A stretch of 64,000 bases of DNA, from positions 62,001 to 126,000 of the forward strand of contig NZ_MSIE01000016.1 in the NCBI RefSeq assembly GCF_001921205.1, in the 5' to 3' direction. This document shows, one piece after another, positions 17,319 through 25,766 of the stretch. A program made the translations under genes and the position numbers. The notes below the pieces were generated by a model. The model was not told the DNA's origin. It worked only from the letters and a program-made list of their open reading frames with translations, and made no database searches. Positions within the stretch are counted from its first letter, which is position 1; each line of letters opens with the position of its first letter. Source of the stretch: Actinophytocola xanthii. GTDB lineage: Bacteria; Actinomycetota; Actinomycetes; Mycobacteriales; Pseudonocardiaceae.

Positions 17319-20300
17319 CTACCCCCGACCGCCGAGCAACGCGCCCACCACCTCCCGCTCCGGCGTCCCGATCTCCTCGAACAGCCGCAACGCCGCCCGC
17401 CAGGCGACCGCGGCGGCCTCCCGGTCCCCCAGCTCGGCCCGCACCAGGCCGACCACGTGCAGCGCCCGCGCCTCGTCGAGCCGCTGCCCCCGGCCGCGCA
17501 CCAGCGCCAGCGCGTGTTCCACCTGTCCGAGCGCCTCCGCCGCGTGACCGAGCGCCAGGGTCCCGCGGGCCAGCTCGATGTGGGCCCGCCCCTCCAGCAG
17601 GCGCATCCCCGACTCCTCCATCACCCGCAACGCCTGCCGGCTCGCCACCACCGCGTCGGCGGGGCTTCCGGTGCGCCTGCGCGCCGCGGCGAGCCCGATC
17701 AGCACCGAGGTCTCGCCGTACCCGAAGCTGATCGCCCGGGCCGCCGCCAACGCCTCCGCGTAGTACGCCAGGGCGGCGTCGAGCTCCCCGCACCGCAGGC
17801 TCACCGAGGCCATGATCTCCAGCCCGCCGGCCTCGTGCCGGCGCTCGCCGAGCTCGCGGCTCTGCCGGATGGTCAGCTCCGCCTGCTCCCGCGCCTGCTC
17901 GTAGGCACCCGCGTCGCAGTTGGTCTCCGCCAGGCTGACCGTGGCCGCGATCTCGCCGTGCCGCCAGCCCAGCTCGCGGCACCGGCGCAGGCAGCGGGTG
18001 TGCAACGCCCTCGCCTCCAGCAGGTCGCCGCGGGCCCAGCTCGTCGCCCCGGCCGCGTGCATCGACCTGACCTCGGCGTCCGCGTCCCCAATGCGCAGGC
18101 TCAGCGACAGGGCCTGCGCGGTCCGCGTGGCCGCCCTGTCCAGCTGGCCCAGCGACAACGCAGTCACGCCGACATAGTTCAGCGCCATCGCCTCGCCGCG
18201 CGGGCTGCCGATCCGACGGCTGATCTCCAACGCGCGCTCGTGGTAGCCCGCCGCGCGAGCCGGCCGGCCGAGCTGGGAGTACACCCGACCGAGGCTGTGC
18301 AGCGAGGTCTCCTGCCCGCCGAGGTCCCCGATCTCCTCGTTGAGCAGCAGCGCCTGCTCGTGGTGGTGCACCGCCTCGCCGTACCGGCTGAGGTTGTAGT
18401 GCACGACCCCGAGCACGTCGTGCACCGCGGCCTGCGCCTGGCGGTCCCCCGCCCGGGTCGCGGCGGCGAGCGCGGCGAGCCCGATCACCCGCCCCTCCCG
18501 ACCGTGGCCCCGCCGCACGAAGTACCCCCGCAACACCGCCGCCAGCCGCCAGACGTGGTCGGACTCACCGGACGTCGCGATCTCCACCAGGTTCGCGAGC
18601 TCCGCGTCCAGCCAGCCCACGGCCGCGCGGTCGTCGGCCAGGGCCTCGCCGGACGGCGGGACCGAGGGCGTGACCTCCGGGTAGATCAGCCGGCCGGCCG
18701 TCGCCGCGGTGCCGAGGTAGTAGTCGTGGTAGCGCGCGAGCGCCGCCCGGCGCTCGGCCGGCGTCTCCTCGCCCGCCGCCCGATCACGGGCGTACTCCCG
18801 CAGCAGGTCGTGGAACTGGTAGCGGCCCGTCGTCTGCTCCTGCAGCAGACTGGCCGCGACCAGCGCCGCGAGCGGCCGTCTGGCCGGCGCGCCGAGCAGC
18901 GCGGTGGCCGCCGGCTCGGTGAAGTCGGCTCCCGGGACCAGCCCGAGCAGGCGGAACAGCCGTCGGGGCAGCTCGTCCAGCCGCGCGTAGGACAGGTCGA
19001 ACGCCACCCGCACCGCGGCGCGCTCGTCGCCGTCGATCGCCAGCTCGTCGAGCCGGCCGTGAGCCCGCAGCGCACGGGTGTAGGCCGCGATGTCCAGTGC
19101 CGACGCCGTGGAGAGGTTCGCCGCCGCGATCCGCAGCGCCAGCGGGAGGTACGCGCACGCCGCCGCCAGCTCGTCCACCGCCGCCACCTCGGCCGACACC
19201 CGCTCGTGGCCGAGCAGCCCGGCGAGCAGGGCCCGGGCCTCACCCGGGGAGAGCACGTCGACGGCAAGGTGCCGCGCCCCCTCGCCGGCCACGAGGCCGG
19301 TGAGCCGGTCGCGGCTGGTCACCAGCGCGAGGCAGCCCGGGCTGCCCGGTAGCAGCCGCCGGACCTGCTCGGCCCCGGCCGCGTTGTCCAGCAGCACCAG
19401 CACCCGCCGGTCGGCCAGCAGCGTCCGGTACAGGCCCTCGGCCTCCTCGAGGTCGGCCGGCACATGCTCGGCGGCCACGCCCAGCGCGCGCAGCAGCCTG
19501 CCCAGCGCCTCCACCGGCGCCACGGGCCCGGTCGCGGCGTAGCCGCGCAGGTTCACGTACAGCTGGCCGTCGGGGAACCGGTCCCGGACGCGGTGCGCCC
19601 AGTGGACCGCCAGCGTCGTCTTTCCGACGCCGGCCGTGCCGCTGATCGCCGAGATCACCACCGGCGCCGCAGCCGCGTCGGTGAGCAGCGCGCCGAGGTG
19701 GGCGTCGAGGTGCGCCAGATGCTCGGCGCGGCCGGCGAACCCGCTCACGTCGGTCGGCAGCTGCGCGGGAACCGACCGCTCGGCCACGATCGGGCGCTCC
19801 CCGCGGACCAGTCGCAGGTGCGCGGCCCGGACCTCCGGACCCGGCTCCACGCCGAGCTCCTTGACCAGTCGGGTGCGCACCTCGGCGAACAGCCGCAGCG
19901 CCTCGGCCTGGCGCCCGGCCGCGGCGAGGGCGAGCATGAGCCGGGCATGCAGCCCCTCGTGCAGCTGCTCCTCGGCGGCCACCTCCCGCAGCACCTCGAC
20001 CACCGCCTCCGGCCTGGCCCGGTGCTCCGCGGCGTCGGCGTAGGCCAGCGCGGCGACCAGGCGGCGCGCGGCCAACCCGGTGACCGCGGGGTGCTGGCGC
20101 AGGACCGGCAGGTCGCACACCGGCGCGCCGCGCCACAGCCGCAGCGCCTGCTCCAGTGCCGTCACAGCGGCGGCCGGGTCCCGCGGCATCGCCCGGTCGG
20201 CCCGCACGAGCAGGTCCTCGAAGCCCAGCAGGTCCAGCCGGTCGGAAGTGGCGGCGAGGAGGTAGCCGCCGCGTTCGGCGGTGATCGGCACGGCCGGGCC

Positions 20301-20741
20301 GACCACCTTGCGCAACCGGGAGACGTAGGTGTGCACCAGGCCGTGGCAGCTGTCCGGAGGGCTCGCCCCCCACAGCGCGTCGACGATCTCGCCGCGCGGG
20401 ACCACCAGGTTCGCCCGCAGCGCCAGCAGCGCGAGCAGGCACCGTTGCTTGTGCGGGCCGAGGTCGACGGCCCGGCTCCCGAGGCGCAGCTCCAGCCGGC
20501 CGAGCACCCGGAGCGACAGCTCGCCGTCGCGGTGCACCGCCGCCCACGCATCCTCGACCGCGATGCCCGTGGCCTCGGCCAGCCGGCGCACCGAGGTCCA
20601 GCGGGGCCGCGTCACCCCGCGCTCGATCGAGCGGACCGCGCGCACGCTCACTCCGGCCCGGTGCGCCAACTCCTCCTGAGTCAGCCGGGCCACGGTTCGC
20701 CGGTGGCGCAACAGCGCCCCGAACGAGGAGTCATCGTCCAC
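17319..20741 (-). CDS. XRE-SARP-NB-ARC-TPR (AfsR-like) regulator
   Basis: 1140 residues from GTG 20741. Order: an XRE helix-turn-helix (about 6-62, LTQEELAHRAGVSVRAVRSIERG); an OmpR-type winged helix (about 70-165, KQRCLLALLALRANLVVPRGEIVDALWG); the bacterial transcriptional activation domain (about 170-315); an NB-ARC STAND ATPase with Walker A around K374 (GTAGVGKTTL) and a Walker B-like RRVLVLLDNA; and a long TPR array (about 680-1130, repeats with YHERALEISRRIG and HEQALLLNEEIGD). AfsR-like STAND regulators activate secondary metabolism or differentiation after a ligand or partner releases the TPR-inhibited ATPase. The extra N-terminal XRE domain gives two separate DNA-binding heads. No biosynthetic cluster is adjacent. 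Confidence 0.92.
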   Translation of the reverse strand: MDDDSSFGALLRHRRTVARLTQEELAHRAGVSVRAVRSIERGVTRPRWTSVRRLAEATGIAVEDAWAAVHRDGELSLRVLGRLELRLGSRAVDLGPHKQRCLLALLALRANLVVPRGEIVDALWGASPPDSCHGLVHTYVSRLRKVVGPAVPITAERGGYLLAATSDRLDLLGFEDLLVRADRAMPRDPAAAVTALEQALRLWRGAPVCDLPVLRQHPAVTGLAARRLVAALAYADAAEHRARPEAVVEVLREVAAEEQLHEGLHARLMLALAAAGRQAEALRLFAEVRTRLVKELGVEPGPEVRAAHLRLVRGERPIVAERSVPAQLPTDVSGFAGRAEHLAHLDAHLGALLTDAAAAPVVISAISGTAGVGKTTLAVHWAHRVRDRFPDGQLYVNLRGYAATGPVAPVEALGRLLRALGVAAEHVPADLEEAEGLYRTLLADRRVLVLLDNAAGAEQVRRLLPGSPGCLALVTSRDRLTGLVAGEGARHLAVDVLSPGEARALLAGLLGHERVSAEVAAVDELAAACAYLPLALRIAAANLSTASALDIAAYTRALRAHGRLDELAIDGDERAAVRVAFDLSYARLDELPRRLFRLLGLVPGADFTEPAATALLGAPARRPLAALVAASLLQEQTTGRYQFHDLLREYARDRAAGEETPAERRAALARYHDYYLGTAATAGRLIYPEVTPSVPPSGEALADDRAAVGWLDAELANLVEIATSGESDHVWRLAAVLRGYFVRRGHGREGRVIGLAALAAATRAGDRQAQAAVHDVLGVVHYNLSRYGEAVHHHEQALLLNEEIGDLGGQETSLHSLGRVYSQLGRPARAAGYHERALEISRRIGSPRGEAMALNYVGVTALSLGQLDRAATRTAQALSLSLRIGDADAEVRSMHAAGATSWARGDLLEARALHTRCLRRCRELGWRHGEIAATVSLAETNCDAGAYEQAREQAELTIRQSRELGERRHEAGGLEIMASVSLRCGELDAALAYYAEALAAARAISFGYGETSVLIGLAAARRRTGSPADAVVASRQALRVMEESGMRLLEGRAHIELARGTLALGHAAEALGQVEHALALVRGRGQRLDEARALHVVGLVRAELGDREAAAVAWRAALRLFEEIGTPEREVVGALLGGRG

Positions 20742-20900
20742 GGTTGAACACTCCGCGTCATCGCCCCACTACACCTCCATACTGCCGCACGAGCTGCCGC
20801 CCAGGCGCCGGTGAACGGCGTAACCGCTGCTCGGGACCGGTTTGGGAGCGGCAGACGAACTACAGCCGGGGTGCCAGGGCGGCTGTCTACCGTGGGTGGT

Positions 20901-20937
20901 GGGTCGCGGCGCGGGCCAGGGGGGTGCGCCGCGACCC
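20901..20937. terminator. Perfect 12-bp hairpin between divergent genes
   Basis: GGGTCGCGGCGC (20901-20912) pairs perfectly with GCGCCGCGACCC (20926-20937) around a 13-base G-rich loop. It lies in the 278-bp region between the divergent SARP-like and phospholipase-fusion genes, so a terminator role is unlikely for either coding strand. It is more likely an operator or an RNA leader structure of the plus-strand gene. No U-tract follows. Confidence 0.35.
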
Positions 20938-21019
20938 GCACCATCGTTCGCAAACCACCTGATCCCGATGATCGATCCAGGTAGCCTTCCGCCATGGGGA
21001 TCCGCGGGGCCGGCCGCCG

Positions 21020-23245
21020 ATGATCGGGCAGATGTCGCGGCGCCCGTGGTCGGAGCGTGACCAGGTCCTCTCCGGCCTGCCGCGCCTGCGCTGGCTGGTC
21101 ACCATGCTCCTGGCCGCGGCCGCGTTCGCGGTCGTCGCCTCCCGCCCCAACCCCCTCCCGACCACCGAACCGACCGGCGACGTCGCCAGGGTCCAACAGG
21201 CCATCGAGGCCCAGCTCGACCCCGCCGGCGGCCAGGACCCGATCGCCCTCCTCCCGGCCGACTTCCTCCGGGTCAGCGGCCGCCACCCGGTCCGCATGGA
21301 GGCTCCCGACGGCACCGTCCGCGCCGTCCACCCCGGCGGCGGCTGTTCCTCCCCCTGGGGCGACACCCGCTGGGACTACAGCGTCGGCTGCAAGGCCCAC
21401 GACCTCGGCTACGACATGCTCCGCTACGCCGAGGCCAAGGGCCAGCCGCTCGCCCCCGAGCTACGCGAGCGCCTCGACGACCGGCTGTCGATGGACATGC
21501 ACGCCCAGTGCGAGCTCAACCCGCGCGGCTCGCCAGCCTCCTGCGAGGTCGTGGCCACGCTCTACACGGTCGGCCTCGTGGTCAACTCCTGGCACCAGCG
21601 CTGGGGCCCGCCCAAGAACGAGCCGGTCGGCCCGTGGTCGGTGGCCATGGTGGTGATCATGCTGCTGGTCGCCGTCCGCGCCCCCGCCGTGGTCCGCCGC
21701 GGCCCTCGCCGCCACCGGCCCCGCCACGCCCCCCGGCACCCGGAGCTCACCGGGACCGAGCTCGCCCAGGCCGACTACCTGAGCTTCCTGCGGATCCTCG
21801 CCCTGACCGGCATCGTGCTCGCCGAGTCGCTGCTCGCGTTCACCATGCGCGGCAGCGCCGAGCCGGGCTGGGTCTGGCCGCTGACCTGGCTGCTCCAGCT
21901 CGTGCCGCTGTTCTTCCTGGCCGGCGGGCACGCGAACCTGCTCGCCTGGCGCGGCACCCGCGCCGCCGGCGCCGGGTACGGCACCTACCTCGTCGGCCGC
22001 GTCGGCTGGCTGATCCGGCCGGTGCTGGCCTTCGTCATCGCGTGGCTGGTCGTCCCGCTCTCGCTGGAGCTCCTGCAGGCGCCGGAGGCCTCGATCACCG
22101 CGTTCAGCCGGCTGGTCGTGCAGCCGCTGTGGCTGCTCGGGCTCTACGTCGTGGTGGTGGCGGTGACTCCGCTGACGCACCGGCTGCACGCGGCGCTGCC
22201 GGTCGTGACCCCCGCGGTGCTGCTGGCCGGTGTCGTTGGGCTGAGCTTCGTCGGCGGGTCGCTCGCCGCGCACGTCGGCGGGGTACTGGTGGCGCTGCTG
22301 TTCGCCCAGCTCGCCTTCCACTACGCCGAGGGCGGGTTCTGGCGCGTCCCGCGGATGGTCCTGGTGACCCTGGCGCTCGCCGCGTTCGCCGGGCTGGTCG
22401 TGCTGACGGTCTTCGGCGCCCAGCCGAAGCTGCAGCTCGCCGAGCCGACCGGGTACGCGGCCTTCGCGCCCTCGCTGGCCGGCGTGCTGCTGATCGGGAT
22501 CGTGCAGCTGTGCCTGGTCGTGCTGCCCCGCGAGCCAGGCCTGCGGACCGTGGCCACCAGTGCGCCGGCCCGCGGGGTGGCGGTGGTCCGTGCCGCGCCG
22601 ATGACCGTCTACCTGGTCTACCTGTGCGCGATGCTGGTGCTCGAGGGGCTGGTCGGCGTGGCTCGTGGGGCCGTCGCCTCCGGCGGCGGGATCGAATGGC
22701 TGACCCAGCCGCGGACGATGTTCGCCATCGGGCTGATGGCGATGCCGACCCTGCTCGCGTTCCTGTGGTTCGAGCGGCGGTCCGACCGGCCGGGCCCGCC
22801 GGAGGCCGACCCGCCCGAACCGCCCGACGAGGTGGTCGAGGCGCGACCGCGGCGGGTGTGGCCCGAGCCGGTGGCCGCCGGGCTCGGCGTGGTCTACGGG
22901 GCGCTCGGGGTGCTGGGGTTCGCGGTGACCGGTCTGTCCGGGTGGACCCAGTCCTCGGAGCTGCTCGGACTGCCGATCGACCCGATGGCCAACCTCATCC
23001 ACCTGCTGCTCGGCTGGTACCTGGTGCACTGCGTGCACCTGCAGACCGTGGGCGGGCCGGGTCCCTGGCTGGTAACGGCGATCGCCTGCGTCCCTCCGAT
23101 GATCACCACGGTGAGCGGGGTGGGCACGGCCGTGCACGGCGCGACGATGGTCGCCGCGCTCGCCCTCGCGCTGGTCTGCGTCCAACCCTCCCGCGCCGGC
23201 CGGTCCGGGGCGCGTGCGGTACCGGTCGGGGGTACCGGCGGTTGA
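21020..23245 (+). CDS. Phospholipase A2 domain fused to an acyltransferase-3-like membrane domain
   Basis: 741 residues from ATG 21020, which overlaps the stop of a 9-codon upstream frame starting at 20994 (ATGA). Residues about 25-48 are a membrane anchor. Residues about 90-190 match prokaryotic secreted phospholipase A2: GGGCSSPWGDTRWDYSVGCKAHD with the catalytic pair H127-D128, then LGYDML and a second helix DDRLSMDMHAQCE. After a helix near 205-222, residues about 250-590 form some ten hydrophobic helices beginning YLSFLRILALTGIVLAES and PLFFLAGGHANLLAW, as in acyltransferase-3/OafA proteins. A C-terminal hydrophobic block (about 620-730) has a DUF4383-like NLIHLLLGWYLVH. A lipid-remodelling role is inferred. 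Confidence 0.8.
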   Translation: MIGQMSRRPWSERDQVLSGLPRLRWLVTMLLAAAAFAVVASRPNPLPTTEPTGDVARVQQAIEAQLDPAGGQDPIALLPADFLRVSGRHPVRMEAPDGTVRAVHPGGGCSSPWGDTRWDYSVGCKAHDLGYDMLRYAEAKGQPLAPELRERLDDRLSMDMHAQCELNPRGSPASCEVVATLYTVGLVVNSWHQRWGPPKNEPVGPWSVAMVVIMLLVAVRAPAVVRRGPRRHRPRHAPRHPELTGTELAQADYLSFLRILALTGIVLAESLLAFTMRGSAEPGWVWPLTWLLQLVPLFFLAGGHANLLAWRGTRAAGAGYGTYLVGRVGWLIRPVLAFVIAWLVVPLSLELLQAPEASITAFSRLVVQPLWLLGLYVVVVAVTPLTHRLHAALPVVTPAVLLAGVVGLSFVGGSLAAHVGGVLVALLFAQLAFHYAEGGFWRVPRMVLVTLALAAFAGLVVLTVFGAQPKLQLAEPTGYAAFAPSLAGVLLIGIVQLCLVVLPREPGLRTVATSAPARGVAVVRAAPMTVYLVYLCAMLVLEGLVGVARGAVASGGGIEWLTQPRTMFAIGLMAMPTLLAFLWFERRSDRPGPPEADPPEPPDEVVEARPRRVWPEPVAAGLGVVYGALGVLGFAVTGLSGWTQSSELLGLPIDPMANLIHLLLGWYLVHCVHLQTVGGPGPWLVTAIACVPPMITTVSGVGTAVHGATMVAALALALVCVQPSRAGRSGARAVPVGGTGG

Positions 23246-23384
23246 GTCAGCGCGCCGGTGCGCTCACCGTGCGCGACATGTGCCACGCTACGAACAGAAC
23301 CTCGGGCCCGTCTCGCACGTCTGTCCGGGTAGGAGCGGCACGGACCCGAACCGGGTCCGCGGAGTTCTGCTGGGAGGAGTGGAC

Positions 23385-25097
23385 GTGAGCTATCGGCCGC
23401 CCGGGCCCGAGGGCCGCGGTGCGCGAGGGGGCCGGCCAGTCCCCCCGCGGACCGGGCGACCGGGCCACCCCCCGGCGAACGCCGGGCGCGTCGTGGGCGG
23501 CCGCACCGGCGGGCAGCGGCAGGACCTCCCGCACTACCGCCGGCCCTCGCCGCGCACCTCCGACGCCCGCTGGCAACCCCTCCCCGAGGAACCCCGTCCG
23601 GCTCCGCGCGCCTACCGGCGCCCCCGCCCGCGCCGGGCGCTCACCGGCGGCAAGGTCGTGCTCGCCCTGGTGTCGACGCTGGTGCTCACGGCAACGGGCT
23701 ACTACTGGTCGCGCATCGAGTCGTTCAGCGACGGGCTCACCACGGCGGACGTCATCGACCAGCCGCCCCAGGAGCGGCCGGCCGACGGCGCGCTCGACAT
23801 CCTCATGGTGGGTCTGGACAGCCGCACCGACGCGCAGGGCAACTCGCTGCCCGAGGAACAGCTGCGCTTGCTCAACGCCGGGGTCGACTCCGGCGAGCTC
23901 AACACCGACACCCTCATCATGATCCGGATCCCGAACGACGGCGAGCGCGCGGTCGGGATCTCCCTGCCGCGTGACTCCTATGTCGACATCCCGGGCGGCT
24001 ACGGCCAACACAAGATCAACTCCGCGTACGCGCGGGCGAAGAACGACGCGATGGCGCGGCTGCGCGAGGAGGGGGTGACCGACGAGTCGGACCTGGAGGT
24101 CCGGTCCAACCAGGAGGGCGCGAAGACGCTCATCGCGACGGTCCAGGAGCTCACCGGCGCCACCATCGACCACTACGCGCAGGTCAACCTGCTCGGCTTC
24201 TACGACATCACCAAGGCCGTCGGCGGCATCGACGTGTGCCTGCGGGCGCCGGTGAACGACCGGGACTCCGGTGCGCGCTTCCCGGCCGGCCCGCAGAAGC
24301 TCGAGGGTGTGGCCGCGCTGGCGTTCGTGCGCCAGCGCAAGGGCCTGCCCAAGGGCGACCTGGACCGGATCGTGCGCCAGCAGGTGTTCATGAACGGCAT
24401 GGCGAAGAAGGTCTTCTCGCAGGACATGCTGGCGCCCGGGTCGGACACGCTGGAGAGGCTGCAGAACGCGATCCAGAAGTCGGTCGTCCTCGACGAGGGC
24501 TGGAACGTGCTGCAGTTCGCCCAGCAGATGATGGGCTTCACCGGGGGGCGGATGAGCTTCCAGACGATCCCGGTCGGCTCACCCGACCTGCGGACCTCGG
24601 ACGGTTCGGCGGTGGAGGTCGACCCGGACGAGGTGCGCTCGTACGTCCAGGGCCTGCTCGGCGGCGGGAACACCTCGTCGACATCGCCCTCGACCGGGGC
24701 GCCGGCCGACGGGGGGACCGAGACCTCGCCGGCGGAGGTCACGGTCAACGTCCGGAACGGGACCGGCCGGACGGGTCTGGCCGACGCGGTCGCGACCTCG
24801 CTCTCCGAGCAGGGCTTCACCAGGGGCGAGGTCGACAACGCGAGCCCTCGGGCGGCGACCGTGGTCCGGCACGCCCAGGGCGAGGAGGCCAACGGGTCGC
24901 GGGTCGCCGGCGCGCTCGGCGGCTCCGCCACCGTGGAGCCCGACGCGAACCTCCCGGCCGGCACGGTCACGGTGCTGCTCGGCGACGACTTCTCGGGTGT
25001 CGACACCGACGGTGCGGCGCACGCTCCGCTCCTGCGCCTGGCGCCGGGAACCCAGCGGCAGGCGGGCCAACCAGACGGGTCCGGTTGCGTCAACTGA
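23385..25097 (+). CDS. LCP (LytR-CpsA-Psr) family cell-wall ligase
   Basis: 570 residues from GTG 23385 with GGAGGAG just upstream. A Pro/Arg/Gly-rich cytoplasmic tail (1-85) leads into one membrane helix (about 88-107, KVVLALVSTLVLTATGYYW). The LCP catalytic domain (about 135-330) has DILMVGLDSR, TLIMIRIPNDGERAVGISLPRDSYVDIPG, NSAYA and FVRQRKGLPKGDLDRIVRQQ with the arginines that bind the lipid pyrophosphate. A LytR_C domain (about 440-535) follows a Ser/Thr/Pro linker. LCP enzymes attach arabinogalactan, teichoic acid or other glycopolymers to peptidoglycan outside the membrane. It stands 139 bp after the phospholipase-fusion gene on the same strand. Confidence 0.92.
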   Translation: MSYRPPGPEGRGARGGRPVPPRTGRPGHPPANAGRVVGGRTGGQRQDLPHYRRPSPRTSDARWQPLPEEPRPAPRAYRRPRPRRALTGGKVVLALVSTLVLTATGYYWSRIESFSDGLTTADVIDQPPQERPADGALDILMVGLDSRTDAQGNSLPEEQLRLLNAGVDSGELNTDTLIMIRIPNDGERAVGISLPRDSYVDIPGGYGQHKINSAYARAKNDAMARLREEGVTDESDLEVRSNQEGAKTLIATVQELTGATIDHYAQVNLLGFYDITKAVGGIDVCLRAPVNDRDSGARFPAGPQKLEGVAALAFVRQRKGLPKGDLDRIVRQQVFMNGMAKKVFSQDMLAPGSDTLERLQNAIQKSVVLDEGWNVLQFAQQMMGFTGGRMSFQTIPVGSPDLRTSDGSAVEVDPDEVRSYVQGLLGGGNTSSTSPSTGAPADGGTETSPAEVTVNVRNGTGRTGLADAVATSLSEQGFTRGEVDNASPRAATVVRHAQGEEANGSRVAGALGGSATVEPDANLPAGTVTVLLGDDFSGVDTDGAAHAPLLRLAPGTQRQAGQPDGSGCVN

Positions 25098-25124
25098 GTT
25101 CACCCGATCGGGCATTGTTTCTCC

Positions 25125-25138
25125 GGCCGAAAACGGCC
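25125..25138 (+). terminator. Short hairpin after the LCP gene
   Basis: GGCCG (25125-25129), loop AAAA, CGGCC (25134-25138), lying 28 bp after the LCP stop. The five-base stem is short and is followed by CTCACCCTGTTT instead of a U-run. It may help transcription stop but is weak. Confidence 0.3.
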
Positions 25139-25270
25139 CTCACCCTGTTTGCGCAGGAGAATTGCAGCAGCAAACTCCGCGAACCCGCGTAATCACCCGG
25201 CGAAGTTCGCTTCCCTCTTATGTCGGCACCCGGCCGGGGACCGGATGCCAGCGTCGGGAGAGGGGCGATC

Positions 25271-25762
25271 GTGCTGGATACAGCGACCTACCAACGGATA
25301 CTGGGTGACGAACTGCGCCGGCTGCGCAGGCAGCGCGGCTGGACGAGGCGGGACCTCAACCGCCGGCTACAGAGCGACATCTCCCTGCAGACGCTCGCGA
25401 CCTACGAGCTGGGCACGCGTCAGTGCACCGTGGTGCGGCTCGTGGAGATCTGCCTGGCGCTCGACGAGGTGCCGCACGAGCTGATGGCGCGGGTGCACGA
25501 GCGGGTGTTCAACGACTCACCCGTCGGACGCATCCGCGTCGACCTGCGCAGGGTCGTCCGGGACAGCCAACCCGAGCTGCTCCCCCTGCGCCGCTGGGCG
25601 AAGGGGAAGCTGACCGAGATCAACGGGCACCAGACCGAGGTGAGCCTGGACATCGCCGCGCTCGAGCGGATGGCCGAGCTCTGCGGGGTGGAGACCGTCG
25701 ACCTGATCTCCCGCCTGCGTCAGCTCACCGGCCCGCCGCCCGTGGCGCCGGACGACGACTGA
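25271..25762 (+). CDS. XRE-type helix-turn-helix regulator
   Basis: 163 residues from GTG 25271, preceded by GGAGAGGGG; an in-frame ATG at 25220 is possible but lacks a ribosome site. The N-terminal HTH (about 7-65) reads YQRILGDELRRLRRQRGWTRRDLNRRLQ, then SLQTLATYELGTR. The C-terminal half (about 85-155) has DLRRVVRDSQPELLPLRRWAKGKL and a helical LDIAALERMAELCGVETVDLISRLR, with no known effector domain. The strong, simple domain and Arg-rich recognition helix suggest a small actinobacterial family regulator. Targets are unknown. It is convergent with the first flavin monooxygenase gene. Confidence 0.85.
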   Translation: MLDTATYQRILGDELRRLRRQRGWTRRDLNRRLQSDISLQTLATYELGTRQCTVVRLVEICLALDEVPHELMARVHERVFNDSPVGRIRVDLRRVVRDSQPELLPLRRWAKGKLTEINGHQTEVSLDIAALERMAELCGVETVDLISRLRQLTGPPPVAPDDD

Positions 25763-25766
25763 GCGC

